Shown here: one piece after another, positions 36,329-44,553 of the stretch
Layout: each line of letters starts with the position of its first letter
How positions within the stretch are numbered: the stretch's first letter is position 1
Assembly: GCF_024198215.1 (NCBI RefSeq)
Contig: NZ_JAKCFA010000018.1
Span: forward strand, 62,001 to 126,000
Origin: Myxococcus qinghaiensis
GTDB taxonomy: Bacteria > Myxococcota > Myxococcia > Myxococcales > Myxococcaceae
DNA: 64,000 nt
Direction of reading: 5' to 3'
Program-made: the position numbers and the translations under genes
Notes under the pieces: generated by a model
Told to the model about the DNA's origin: nothing
Databases searched by the model: none
Seen by the model: only the letters and a program-made list of their open reading frames with translations

Positions 36329-37357
36329 TCAGGCGGCGAGAGGCGACGACGGCTCCGCGCCCAACTTCTGCTCCAAATCCAGGGCTTCCCGGCGCACGCG
36401 CAGGTCCAGGTAGAAGAACGAGCAGACGACGAAGTTGACGGGGGAGAAGAAGGCCTGCGCCGCCACCTGGAGGATCTCCACGGGCACCAGAAGAAGCTGC
36501 GGCGTGCGCGCCATGGTGTCCGCCGCGAAGGGGTTGCCATAGGGCATCATCACCAGCCACGAGGGGATGCCGAAGAGCAGGTGCACCGAGAAGAGGATGA
36601 GGCTCACCACCGTGAAGAGAATCATCCCGCGCACCATCACCCGCCCCAGGAAGCCCGGCTCCACTCGCCCCGACAGCATCGCGCCCGAGCGCTTGAAGGC
36701 GCCCCATGCCCCCAGGTCCTCCATGGCCAGCGCGGGAGGCAGCAGCAGGAAGCGCAGGAAGTACCAGAGCACGGACCCGAGCAGTCCCAGCGTCAGCAGC
36801 AGCCCGCCCACCCCCAGCAGCACGATGCCCAGCACCTTCGAGTCCATCGCCGTGGCGACGCCACCTGCCGCCATCAGCACGGTGCCGGGGATGCTCGCCA
36901 CCAGCGTCACCAGCGTCGACCACCCGAGCGACAGGAGGAAGGCCCCCGTCACCGCGCCGACCTTGGACAGACTCCGGCGCAGGCTGTCCGCCGGGCTCAC
37001 GGGCGTGCCGAGCTGCGCGGACAGCACGTAGCGGGCGCTCGCCACCATGGCCAGCCAGTAGCTCCAGATGAGGAACGTGAACAGCCCGCACCAGAGCATC
37101 AGCGACAGGCCCGCCTGTCCCATCATCTCCAGCGGCGCCTCCTTGGAGACGGCGTCCTTGTCCGTCACGTAGAGCATGGGCGTCAGCCAGCGCGTCAGCT
37201 GGAGCGTCGCCTTGGTCGCGATGTAGTTGACCAGGGCGTAGCCGAGGCTCAGCACGAAGAGGGGCTTGAGGTGGCCGCGCCAGAAGGTGACGGAGCGGTC
37301 AATCAGCTCGCCCAGGGCGAGGGGGCGCAGCTCGGGGACAGAGGGAGTCGGAGTCAC
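36329..37357 (-). CDS. Multi-pass membrane protein (GDPD membrane-domain-like)
   Basis: The product has 342 residues. GTG 37357 overlaps the thiE stop (GTGA). It starts with a conserved-looking soluble segment (LRPLALGELIDRSVTFWRGH), then has six to seven membrane helices in long pairs with intervening amphipathic helices (ADSLRRSLSKVGA). LALGEIIDRS-type starts are typical of glycerophosphodiesterase-associated membrane domains. It leads into the DUF4129/DUF4350 genes, which probably form a functional unit with it. Its specific role is not known. Confidence 0.8.
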   Translation of the reverse strand: MTPTPSVPELRPLALGELIDRSVTFWRGHLKPLFVLSLGYALVNYIATKATLQLTRWLTPMLYVTDKDAVSKEAPLEMMGQAGLSLMLWCGLFTFLIWSYWLAMVASARYVLSAQLGTPVSPADSLRRSLSKVGAVTGAFLLSLGWSTLVTLVASIPGTVLMAAGGVATAMDSKVLGIVLLGVGGLLLTLGLLGSVLWYFLRFLLLPPALAMEDLGAWGAFKRSGAMLSGRVEPGFLGRVMVRGMILFTVVSLILFSVHLLFGIPSWLVMMPYGNPFAADTMARTPQLLLVPVEILQVAAQAFFSPVNFVVCSFFYLDLRVRREALDLEQKLGAEPSSPLAA

Positions 37358-38001
37358 GGGACGCGCAGCATAGCCCGGGGCGCGCATGCGGCCAGCAGTG
37401 CTCGCGCCGCTTGGGCCGGGTCCGCCGCCTCCAGCACGGCGGAGATGACGGCGAAGCCCGCCGCGCCGGTGAGCCTGCTCGCCCTCTCCGCGGTGATTCC
37501 TCCGAGCGCGAACGCGGGGCAGGGCAGGTGCGAGGCGAGCACGCCGAAGCCCTCGGGGCCGAGCGTCGTCCGGGTGTCCCCGGGCTTGGAGCCGGGAGCG
37601 AACACAGGGCTCACCAGGGCCAGGTCCGCGCCGCGCGCCGCCTGGGCCTCGCGGGTGTCATGGACCGCCACGCTGACGAGCCGGCCAGCGGGCAGGTGAG
37701 GGCGGACGTCCTCGGCCGTGGGCCCTTGCGAGGGCAGGTGCAGGTGCGCGCCCACGAGGAGGGCGACGTCCAGCCGGCCATTGACGAACAGCGGATTGCC
37801 TCGGGCCTGGCAGAGCGCGGCGAGGACCCGCGCATCCTCGAGGAAGCGGCGGCCGGTGGCCTCCGGATGGCGATGCTGGACGGCGACGTCGGGCCCCGCC
37901 TGGAGCGCGCGGGAGAGCGCGCCGAGGAGTTGCTCGCGGGGCAGGCGCCAGTCGGTGATGACGACGAGCCGGGGAAGGGCGGGCGTCACCGGAAGGGACA
38001 T
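37354..38001 (-). CDS. thiE: Thiamine phosphate synthase ThiE
   Basis: The product has 215 residues and a TIM barrel: VVITDWRL, VAVQHRHPEATGRRF (the usual LQLR strand modified to VQHR), PLFVNGRLDVAL, LVSVAVHDTREA (usually GxSxH), DLALVSPVFAPGSKPG and FALGGIT. It joins the thiazole and pyrimidine halves to thiamine phosphate. Some canonical residues differ, as is also seen in TenI-like regulators, so ThiE versus TenI is not certain. It follows thiG by 4 bp. Confidence 0.8.
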   Translation of the reverse strand: MSLPVTPALPRLVVITDWRLPREQLLGALSRALQAGPDVAVQHRHPEATGRRFLEDARVLAALCQARGNPLFVNGRLDVALLVGAHLHLPSQGPTAEDVRPHLPAGRLVSVAVHDTREAQAARGADLALVSPVFAPGSKPGDTRTTLGPEGFGVLASHLPCPAFALGGITAERASRLTGAAGFAVISAVLEAADPAQAARALLAACAPRAMLRVP

Positions 38002-38005
38002 GGGC

Positions 38006-38788
38006 CTACTGGACGATGCCTTCGAGCGGGCTGGACGCGGAGCCGTAGGCCTTCCGGGGGATGCGGCCGGCGAGGTACGCGTCCCGGCCCGCCTCCACGG
38101 CCTTCTTCATGGCGACGGCCATGCGCACGGGGTCCTGCGCGCCGGCGATGGCGGTGTTCATCAGCACGGCGTCCACGCCCAGCTCCATGGCGATGGCCGC
38201 GTCGGACGCGGTTCCCACGCCCGCGTCGACGATGACGGGCACCTTCACCGTCTCCAGGATGAGGCGCAGGTTGTGCGGGTTGCGGATGCCCAGGCCACTG
38301 CCGATGGGCGCTCCCAGCGGCATCACCGCCGCGCAGCCCGCGTCCTCCAGCTTGCGCGCGGTGATGGGGTCATCGCTGGTGTAGGGCAGCACGGTGAAGC
38401 CCTCCTTCACCAGGATGCGGGCCGCCTTCACCGTCTCCTCGACGTCTGGATAGAGCGTCTTCTCGTCGCCGAGGACCTCCAGCTTGACCCACTTGCTCAT
38501 GCCCAGCTCCTCCGCGAGCCGGCAGGTGCGCACCGCGTCGTCGGCCGTGTAGCAGAGGGCGGTGTTGGGCAAGAGGCGCAGCCGCTCGCGGTCAATCCAG
38601 CGCATGAGCGAGGCCTCGCCCGTGGCCTTCAAGTCCAGCCGGCGCACGGCCACGGTGACCATCTCCGTGCCGGAGGACTCGTGGCAGCGCTTCATCACGT
38701 CGTGGCTGGGGTACTTCCCCGTCCCGAGGATGAGGCGGGAGGTGAAGGTCACCCCCGCGATGGTGAAGGGCTTGTCCTGGATGCTCAT
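38006..38788 (-). CDS. thiG: Thiazole synthase ThiG
   Basis: The product has 260 residues. ATG 38788 is chosen because GAGGAG lies at proper spacing, whereas the in-frame ATG at 38794 abuts that site. Conserved blocks include [10 protein letters not shown], the catalytic Lys in [19 protein letters not shown] and [12 protein letters not shown]. It makes the thiazole ring using sulfur carried by ThiS. It lies 13 bp after thiS. Confidence 0.97.
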   Translation of the reverse strand: MSIQDKPFTIAGVTFTSRLILGTGKYPSHDVMKRCHESSGTEMVTVAVRRLDLKATGEASLMRWIDRERLRLLPNTALCYTADDAVRTCRLAEELGMSKWVKLEVLGDEKTLYPDVEETVKAARILVKEGFTVLPYTSDDPITARKLEDAGCAAVMPLGAPIGSGLGIRNPHNLRLILETVKVPVIVDAGVGTASDAAIAMELGVDAVLMNTAIAGAQDPVRMAVAMKKAVEAGRDAYLAGRIPRKAYGSASSPLEGIVQ

Positions 38789-38801
38789 GGCCATCTCCTC
38801 G

Positions 38802-39002
38802 CTACCCGCCGCCGACGAAGGTGACGATCTCCACGCGGTCCCCGGGCTGGAGGTGATGCTCGGGGTGGCGGGCGCGGCGCACCACCTCGGCGTTCACTTC
38901 CACGGCCACGCCCGGACCGCCGACTCGCAGCGATTCCAGCAGCGCCGAGAGGGTGATGGCCTCCGGCACCTCGCGCGTTTCTCCGTTGACCCAGACCTGC
39001 AC
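38802..39002 (-). CDS. thiS: Sulfur carrier protein ThiS
   Basis: The product has 66 residues with a beta-grasp pattern ([40 protein letters not shown]) ending in the GG needed for adenylation and thiocarboxylation. First gene of the thiSGE run. I looked upstream (39003-39117) for a TPP riboswitch and saw no thi-box. Confidence 0.94.
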   Translation of the reverse strand: MQVWVNGETREVPEAITLSALLESLRVGGPGVAVEVNAEVVRRARHPEHHLQPGDRVEIVTFVGGG

Positions 39003-39104
39003 GGCGTCACGGCTCCTTGCGATGGGGACTTGGGGGACGCACTACAGGGCGCCCTACCGTGCTGTCAACGCACACTCCGGCAGTACGTTCGCCATCGTCA
39101 CCGG

Positions 39105-39110
39105 TATACT
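39105..39110 (+). promoter_or_regulatory. -10-like TATACT close to a start codon
   Basis: TATACT lies only 7 bases before ATG 39118, so if used the transcript would begin at or next to the start codon (leaderless). There is no convincing -35 box. Confidence 0.3.
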
Positions 39111-39117
39111 CGACGCC

Positions 39118-39513
39118 ATGCTCATGGCTCCCAGCAGGCTTGTCTCCATCGCGCTCATCGTCGCGCTCGGGCTGCCCCTCACCGCGCTGGCGGACGAACC
39201 GGTCGCCACGCTGGACGCTCCGGTCCGCGCGCCCACGCCCGTGCTCCACGGCCACCGGTATGCGTTCGTCGCCGGCGGTGTGCTCGCCCTGGGGGGACTG
39301 GGGCTGGGCTTCTTCGCGCAGGGCGAGGCCAAGCGCGCGCAGAGCCTGTCGTCGGCGCGGGATGCCAGTGAGACGTTGGACCGGGCCCGCTCGGCTTCCA
39401 CCGCCGCGAACTTGATGTACGCCGCCGCGGGCGCCGCGGTGCTGTACGGTCTGGTGCTGGAGCTGCTGCCCGACGAGGCCGCCGACAAGGCGAGCCTCAC
39501 CTACCACTTCTGA
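39118..39513 (+). CDS. Small exported or membrane protein, unknown
   Basis: The product has 131 residues. ATG 39118 gives a signal peptide (cleavage near TALADE). Two further hydrophobic helices follow (AFVAGGVLALGGLGLGFF and NLMYAAAGAAVLYGLVLEL) flanking a polar helix with EAKRAQSLSSARDASETLDRA-like composition. It precedes the two CX3CH lipoproteins by 11 bp and may be cotranscribed with them. No family recognised. Confidence 0.7.
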   Translation: MLMAPSRLVSIALIVALGLPLTALADEPVATLDAPVRAPTPVLHGHRYAFVAGGVLALGGLGLGFFAQGEAKRAQSLSSARDASETLDRARSASTAANLMYAAAGAAVLYGLVLELLPDEAADKASLTYHF

Positions 39514-39524
39514 ACGAGCCCCCC

Positions 39525-40055
39525 GTGGCCCTCCGCTCTCCTGTCCCCCTCCTGGCCTGCGGCGCCGTGCTCGCCGCCGTGGCCTGCTCCCTCAACGTGG
39601 ATGACCTCGCCGGCAGGGCCTGCACGGACAACTCCGAGTGTCCCGCCGCCTATGCCTGCACGGCGCTGGGTGCCGACGGCCAGCGCACGTGCGAGGTCAT
39701 CTACCCGCCGTACTACACACAGGCCGACGGCGGCGGCGCCGACGCGGGCCCGGTGCCCACGTACTGCAAGGACATCCAGCCCATCCTCGCCGCCACGTGT
39801 GTGAGCTCCTGCCATGGCGAGGACACCAGCGGGAGCAGTCAGCCTTCGTTCCGGCTGGACTACTTCGAGCCGACGGGCAACGGCCTCCCCGGCGCGCGAG
39901 CCAAGGCGCTGCGCATCCGGGTGCGCGCGTCGGACCTGAAGGACATGCCTCCCGCCGGAAGCCCGGCCCCCACCGCGGAAGAGCGCGCGCTGATTGCACG
40001 CTGGGTCGTCGGGGGCGCTCCGCTCTGCGACGCTCCGGCCGACGCCGGGCCCTGA
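39525..40055 (+). CDS. Lipoprotein with a CX3CH (cytochrome c-like) motif, copy 1
   Basis: The product has 176 residues; GTG start, lipobox AVAC at Cys21. A small Cys cluster follows (ACTDNSECPAAYACTALG). The region YCKDIQPILAATCVSSCHGED matches the haem-c domain of surface cytochromes (PILAxxCxxCHG) but with three residues between the cysteines. The C-terminus has DMPPAGSPAPTAEERALIARWVVGGAPLC, which is also typical of that domain, and a distal Met is present. Whether it binds haem is open. It is paralogous to the next gene. Confidence 0.8.
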   Translation: MALRSPVPLLACGAVLAAVACSLNVDDLAGRACTDNSECPAAYACTALGADGQRTCEVIYPPYYTQADGGGADAGPVPTYCKDIQPILAATCVSSCHGEDTSGSSQPSFRLDYFEPTGNGLPGARAKALRIRVRASDLKDMPPAGSPAPTAEERALIARWVVGGAPLCDAPADAGP

Positions 40056-40111
40056 AGTCCCTCGCCGTACCCCCTCGCTTTCAGGTTCCAGGTTCCAGGA
40101 CGAGCCCCATC

Positions 40112-40702
40112 ATGAAGAAACTCCTCGCGAGCGCGGCCGGCGTCGTTGCGTTCACCGTGGCCTGCACCATCGACGTGGCGGACTTCACCGGCAAGACGTG
40201 CGAGACGGCCAGCGACTGTCCCGACACGCACACCTGTGTCGCGGTGCGACAGGGTCAGGGCCGGACGTGCGAGGTGCTGGGGCTGCCCGGTATTCCCGAC
40301 GCGGGGGATGTCGACGCGGGGCCGGTGCCCACGTACTGCGACGACGTGCAGCCCATCCTCGCCGCCAGCTGCGTGAGCAAGTGCCACGGCGCGGATACCA
40401 GCGACAGCGCGCAGACCTCGTTCCGGTTGGACTACTACGCGCCCGCGGATGGTGGCGCGGACGGCGGGGGCCTGCCGGGTGCTTTCGCGAAGGCCTCGCG
40501 AATTCGCGTGCGCACCTCCGTGTTGCAGGACATGCCGCCCGAGGTCAGCGTCGTCCCGCAACCCACCGCCGCCCAGCGCGCCATCATCGCGCGATGGGTG
40601 GAGGGGGGAGCGCCCTTCTGCGGTGACGCGGGCAGCGAGGCGTCGGATGGTGGCACCGCCGATGGTGGCCGCGGGGATGGCGGAGCCGACGCCGGGCCGT
40701 GA
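40112..40702 (+). CDS. Lipoprotein with a CX3CH (cytochrome c-like) motif, copy 2
   Basis: The product has 196 residues with lipobox TVAC at about 18. The order is the same as in the preceding gene: a Cys cluster (TCETASDCPDTHTC), YCDDVQPILAASCVSKCHG with CX3CH, DMPPEV, and IIARWVEGGAPFC. The C-terminal tail is a low-complexity Asp/Gly run (DGGTADGGRGDGGADAGP). The two genes come from tandem duplication, and both keep the extra residue, so it is not a sequencing slip. Confidence 0.8.
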   Translation: MKKLLASAAGVVAFTVACTIDVADFTGKTCETASDCPDTHTCVAVRQGQGRTCEVLGLPGIPDAGDVDAGPVPTYCDDVQPILAASCVSKCHGADTSDSAQTSFRLDYYAPADGGADGGGLPGAFAKASRIRVRTSVLQDMPPEVSVVPQPTAAQRAIIARWVEGGAPFCGDAGSEASDGGTADGGRGDGGADAGP

Positions 40703-40943
40703 TCCGCGCGAGGTGGGAATGAAGCGTGCCTGCCTGGGTACCTTCGTTCCCCGCGCGGGGTAGTACCGGGGATTGTTCCCACGGAGAGCGGCCGGGCGAC
40801 CGGGGCCCTCGTGCGTAGATCGATGCCCCTGTGTCCTCCAAACGCCCTGCGCAAGCCCTGTGCAAGTGCGAGAGGAGCGCTCACTTTCTGCCCAACACCG
40901 GGAGACAGGCTCTCCCCAAAGCCTACCGAAAGGGGCGGAACAA

Positions 40944-41537
40944 ATGCGCAAGCTCATGATGGCGGTCGGTGCGGTTGCGGCTCTGGCGATGGTTTCCGGT
41001 TGCAGCAAGCGCGACAACGTCGCGGAACAGCGCCAGGACGTCGCGGAAGCGCAGACGGAGGCCCGCCAGGAGACGGCGGAAGCCCGTCAGGAGGAGCAGC
41101 GTGACATCGCGGATACGCAGCGAAACGCGCAGGAAGAGATCGCGGAGACGCATCGCGAGGCGAATGAGGAGATCGCCAGCGCCCAGGAGGACGTCCGCGA
41201 CGAGCAGAAGGACTTGAACGAGGCGCAGCGCGACCTCAATGAGGACCTGGCCACGGGCGGCTCCGGCGCGGCGGGGGCCACCATGGCCGCCACCAGCGTG
41301 CAGGGCCGCGTGCTTTCCACCAGTGGTGACTCGCTGACCCTGGTGGACACCACCAACAATCGTCAGCTCAAGCTGAAGACGAATGACCAGAGCCGCATCC
41401 TCCAGGACAACCGCGCCGTGAAGGTGAAGGACATCAAGGAGGGTGACCAGGTCCGCGCCTCGTACGTGCAGGACGGCAAGGACATGGTGGTCCGCGAGCT
41501 GAGCGTCACCAAGGCCGTGACGCCCACCAACCAGTAG
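40944..41537 (+). CDS. Lipoprotein with coiled coil and small beta domain
   Basis: The product has 197 residues; lipobox VSGC at Cys20. Residues about 25-108 are a charged coiled coil of near-repeats (AEAQTEARQE, AEARQEEQRD, EEIAETHREA). The last 80 residues form a small beta domain (VQGRVLSTSGDSLTLVDTTN, ILQDNRAVKVKDIKEGDQVRASYV) similar to DUF5666-type OB-like folds. It is probably an envelope structural or binding protein. A strong terminator follows. Confidence 0.85.
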   Translation: MRKLMMAVGAVAALAMVSGCSKRDNVAEQRQDVAEAQTEARQETAEARQEEQRDIADTQRNAQEEIAETHREANEEIASAQEDVRDEQKDLNEAQRDLNEDLATGGSGAAGATMAATSVQGRVLSTSGDSLTLVDTTNNRQLKLKTNDQSRILQDNRAVKVKDIKEGDQVRASYVQDGKDMVVRELSVTKAVTPTNQ

Positions 41538-41580
41538 TCCGCCATACGCGGTCGGTTCGTCTCTCATAGTGGATGGACCC

Positions 41581-41619
41581 GGGGCGGCTCCCACTTCGGT
41601 GGGGGCCGTTCCCTTTTTT
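41581..41619 (+). terminator. Rho-independent terminator
   Basis: CGGCTCCCAC and GTGGGGGCCG pair (one G-T wobble) around a TTCG tetraloop, with flanking GGG/CCC pairing, followed by TTTTTT at 41614-41619. It lies 44 bp after the coiled-coil lipoprotein stop. The clearest terminator in the window. Confidence 0.9.
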
Positions 41620-41744
41620 CCCTGAATCCATTCCGAGGGGTTGGAAGGGTGTGTCGGACCTGGGTGGTAGGAAGGACGCGTGGGGTTTCCTCACGCCTTC
41701 CCAACCTTGGGGAGGACCTTCATACCCGGGAGCAGTCATTCGAA

Positions 41745-42878
41745 ATGGGCACCCACCACCCTGCACAACCCCCTGCCAGGCCCTTCATCCTCTTCACCAC
41801 CGGCGCCACGGCGTACGAACTCATCCGGTACCTGGGCGCGCGCGGCTCGGGAGAGCTGCTCATCGCGCGCAGGCACTACCTGGACACGCCCGGAGACCTG
41901 GTGCTCATCAAGCGCTTGCAAGACGCGGGCGACGAACTGGGACGGGCGCGGCTTCGCGAGGAGGTCAAACTGTTGATGCGGCTGTCCCATCCGGCCATCG
42001 CCCAGGTGTTCCTGGTGCGGGTGCATGAGGGGCTGCCCCACCTCGTGATGGAGTACGTGGAGGGGCAGAGCCTGGAGACGCTGGTCAGCTTCGCGGCGCT
42101 GCGGCGGCGGCCGCTCTCGGAGGCGTTCGCCGCCTACGTGGGCGCGGAGGTGGCGGACGCGCTCCACCACGCTCACACGCTGGAAGATGATCGCGGCCGG
42201 CCGCTGGGACTCGTCCACCGCGACGTCAGTCCCCGCACGCTGCGCCTGGATGTGAGAGGCCACGTGAAGCTGGCGGACTTCGCCCTGGCCTGGGCCCGGC
42301 TGCCAGGGCGCGTGGCCACCGAGGCCCACGTCGTCCGGGGAGACCTGGCGTATGCCTCGCCGGAGGCACTGCTGCGCCAGCCTCTGGATGGGCGCTCGGA
42401 CCTGTTCTCGCTGGGCGTGGTGCTGCTGGAGCTGCTCACGGGGTTGCATCTGCTGGACCTGGAGGCGGTGGAGCGCGCGGCGCTGGCGGCCGGTCCGGCT
42501 CCGGACGCGGAGACCCTCCAGGCGGAGAACCCGAGCTGGCTGTCCGCGCCCCAGATGGCGGCGCGCATGGCGTGCTTCGCGCCGGAGCATGTGGACCACG
42601 CCACGCGCTCCGTGTCCTCACCCCTGCGGGCCATCCTCGCGCGGCTCTTGCGCCGTGAGCCGGAGGAGCGCTTCCAGACGGCGCTGGAGCTGCGGGACTC
42701 CCTGCGCGCGGTGCTGGGCGGGCGGGGCTACGCCTACGGGCCTTCGGAGGCCGCCCGTGAGGCGACCCAGGTGCGTCAGGACGCGCGCTCCCGCAGGCGC
42801 TCCGCGGACGTGTTGTCCTCGGACGAGGGGCTTCCCACGGCGTCGGGGCTCGGTGGCGCGTCCATGGCCGGGACGTGA
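41745..42878 (+). CDS. Degenerate eukaryote-like Ser/Thr protein kinase
   Basis: The product has 377 residues, with no membrane helix. The N-lobe has a Gly-rich loop (YLGARGSGELLIAR), the VAIK-type lysine K56 and the alphaC Glu at about 73. The catalytic loop reads HRDVSPRTLRL: Asp160 is kept, but the metal-binding Asn is Thr165. The DFG motif is DFA (D178). YASPEALL (APE) and the DGRSDLFSLG helix are intact. The C-terminal 50 residues are Arg/Ser-rich and disordered. Loss of Asn and the DFG Gly suggests very weak kinase activity or a pseudokinase that signals by binding. Confidence 0.88.
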   Translation: MGTHHPAQPPARPFILFTTGATAYELIRYLGARGSGELLIARRHYLDTPGDLVLIKRLQDAGDELGRARLREEVKLLMRLSHPAIAQVFLVRVHEGLPHLVMEYVEGQSLETLVSFAALRRRPLSEAFAAYVGAEVADALHHAHTLEDDRGRPLGLVHRDVSPRTLRLDVRGHVKLADFALAWARLPGRVATEAHVVRGDLAYASPEALLRQPLDGRSDLFSLGVVLLELLTGLHLLDLEAVERAALAAGPAPDAETLQAENPSWLSAPQMAARMACFAPEHVDHATRSVSSPLRAILARLLRREPEERFQTALELRDSLRAVLGGRGYAYGPSEAAREATQVRQDARSRRRSADVLSSDEGLPTASGLGGASMAGT

Positions 42879-42953
42879 GCGGAGTGTTGGCGGGGCGCGG
42901 GGCGTGGGAAGGGTGCTTGTCTGGCGCGCGCGGACAGGCAGACTGATGCGCCT

Positions 42954-43958
42954 ATGGGCGACGTGAACGAACTTCACCAGCGCTGGTGCATCGCGGACGG
43001 GCACGCGGACTCCCTCATGTGGAACCGGGACTTGTGCGCGCGCTCGGACGAGGGGCACGTGGACTTTCCCCGGCTGCGGGAGGCGGGGGTGAAGCTTCAA
43101 TGCTTCACCATCGTCACCCGGGGCTTTCCCTTCATCGGGGGCTTCCCGGTGTTCGCCGCGTGGCGCGGCTGGCCCCGGGAGGCGCGCGCGAGCGAGTGGA
43201 CTCGCGCCCTCTGGCAGATTGAGCGCATGGAGGAGTTCTGCCGTCGCTCCGAGGATGCGGCGCGCATCACCACGACGGCGTCCATCCTGGAGGAGAACCT
43301 GGCCCGGGGGCGGCTGTCCGCGGTGCTGGGCGTGGAAGGCGGGCATGCGATTGAAGGACAGGTGGAGCGACTGGCGGAGCTGCACCGCAGGGGCGTGCGC
43401 TTCATGGGGCTCACGCACCTGTCGAACAATGACCTGGGAGGCTCCTCCTTCCCGATGATGGGCAACCGGGGCCTGACGTCCCTGGGGCATCAGGTGATGG
43501 AGGAGATGGCCCGGCTGGGGCTGAGCGTGGACGTGGCGCACGCCTCCGAGCGCACGCTGGAGAATCTCTTCACCCACCCCACGGTGCGGTTCTTCTGTTC
43601 GCACACGGGCGTGCGCGCCGCGGGGGGAGGGTGGCGCAACCTGAGCGACGCCTCGCTGCGCTTCATCGCGGACCGGGGTGGGGTGGTGGGCATCATCTTC
43701 GCCCCCGTCTATCTGGGGGGGGACGCGGTGGATGACGTGGTCCGCCACATCGAACACGCGGTGGACGTCATGGGCGAGGAGGGCGTGGGCTTGGGTTCGG
43801 ATTACGACGGAATGGTGCCCCTGCCACGGGGGATGAAGGACGTCACCGACTTGCACCTGCTCACCACGGCACTGCTGCGCCGACATCCAGAGTCCTGGGT
43901 GGAACGAGTCATGGGAGGAAATTTCCGGCGTTTCTTCCAGTCGACACTGGGTGGTTGA
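42954..43958 (+). CDS. M19 (renal-type) membrane dipeptidase family metallopeptidase
   Basis: The product has 334 residues with no signal peptide. The dizinc site residues are present: DGHAD (H17, D19), GVEGGHA (E128), VDVAHAS and FCSHTGVRA (two His), and GSDYDGM. Family members cleave dipeptides, often D-amino-acid-containing ones from cell-wall turnover. It starts 75 bp after the kinase gene. Confidence 0.93.
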   Translation: MGDVNELHQRWCIADGHADSLMWNRDLCARSDEGHVDFPRLREAGVKLQCFTIVTRGFPFIGGFPVFAAWRGWPREARASEWTRALWQIERMEEFCRRSEDAARITTTASILEENLARGRLSAVLGVEGGHAIEGQVERLAELHRRGVRFMGLTHLSNNDLGGSSFPMMGNRGLTSLGHQVMEEMARLGLSVDVAHASERTLENLFTHPTVRFFCSHTGVRAAGGGWRNLSDASLRFIADRGGVVGIIFAPVYLGGDAVDDVVRHIEHAVDVMGEEGVGLGSDYDGMVPLPRGMKDVTDLHLLTTALLRRHPESWVERVMGGNFRRFFQSTLGG

Positions 43959-43995
43959 CCGGCGGCGGTCCGCTCGAAATATTGGCCGCAAGCTC

Positions 43996-44379
43996 ATGAA
44001 CCGCTCTCTCTTCGTCCTTGTGTCCGTCGTTGGCTCCCTCCTTCTCTCCGGCTGCGGTGGCGCCAGCGCGGGAGACGATTGTGATGAAGCGGGCAGCTTC
44101 GTCTGTCAGGAGAATGTCCTCGCGCTGGAGTGCCGCTCCGGGACGTGGCGGGAGGTCCCCTGTCGGGGGCCGCTCGGCTGCCGCGAGTCCGATGAGGCCG
44201 TGCGGTGCGACACCTCCGGGAATGCCGCGGGGGATGCCTGCTCCTCCAGCTCCGAGGGCCGCGGGTTGTGCCGCCAGGACGGCAAGGCCGTGCTGGAGTG
44301 CCGCCAGGGGACCCTGGTGGAGACGGCGACGTGTGCCTCCTGCGAGGTCGACAACTCCGAGGTGACGTGCCAGCCGTGA
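43996..44379 (+). CDS. Small Cys-rich lipoprotein
   Basis: The product has 127 residues. ATG 43996 gives a lipobox LSGC (Cys20). The mature part has about a dozen cysteines in two similar halves, each of the form C...(F/R)xCQxxxxLxC(R)xGT, which look like small disulfide-rich modules seen in myxobacterial surface proteins. No function recognised. Confidence 0.75.
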   Translation: MNRSLFVLVSVVGSLLLSGCGGASAGDDCDEAGSFVCQENVLALECRSGTWREVPCRGPLGCRESDEAVRCDTSGNAAGDACSSSSEGRGLCRQDGKAVLECRQGTLVETATCASCEVDNSEVTCQP

Positions 44380-44553
44380 CGCGCTGAAGGCGGGCGTCAG
44401 GACTCTTCGGGACGGGACGTGTGGTAGCGTCGGAGCCGCCGCTCGCGGGACTCCGATGCGACTTCCGATTCAAGCCTTTGGAGCCTGACACGCTGGTCGT
44501 TTCACTTCTCCCCGAGCGGCGCTCCTCTCTCCTGTCCGGAGGCAGTGCGCGCG

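Noticed and set aside
39003-39117. Possible TPP riboswitch upstream of thiS
   Set aside because: No CTGAGA/ACCTGA-type thi-box or matching helices could be seen on the minus strand.
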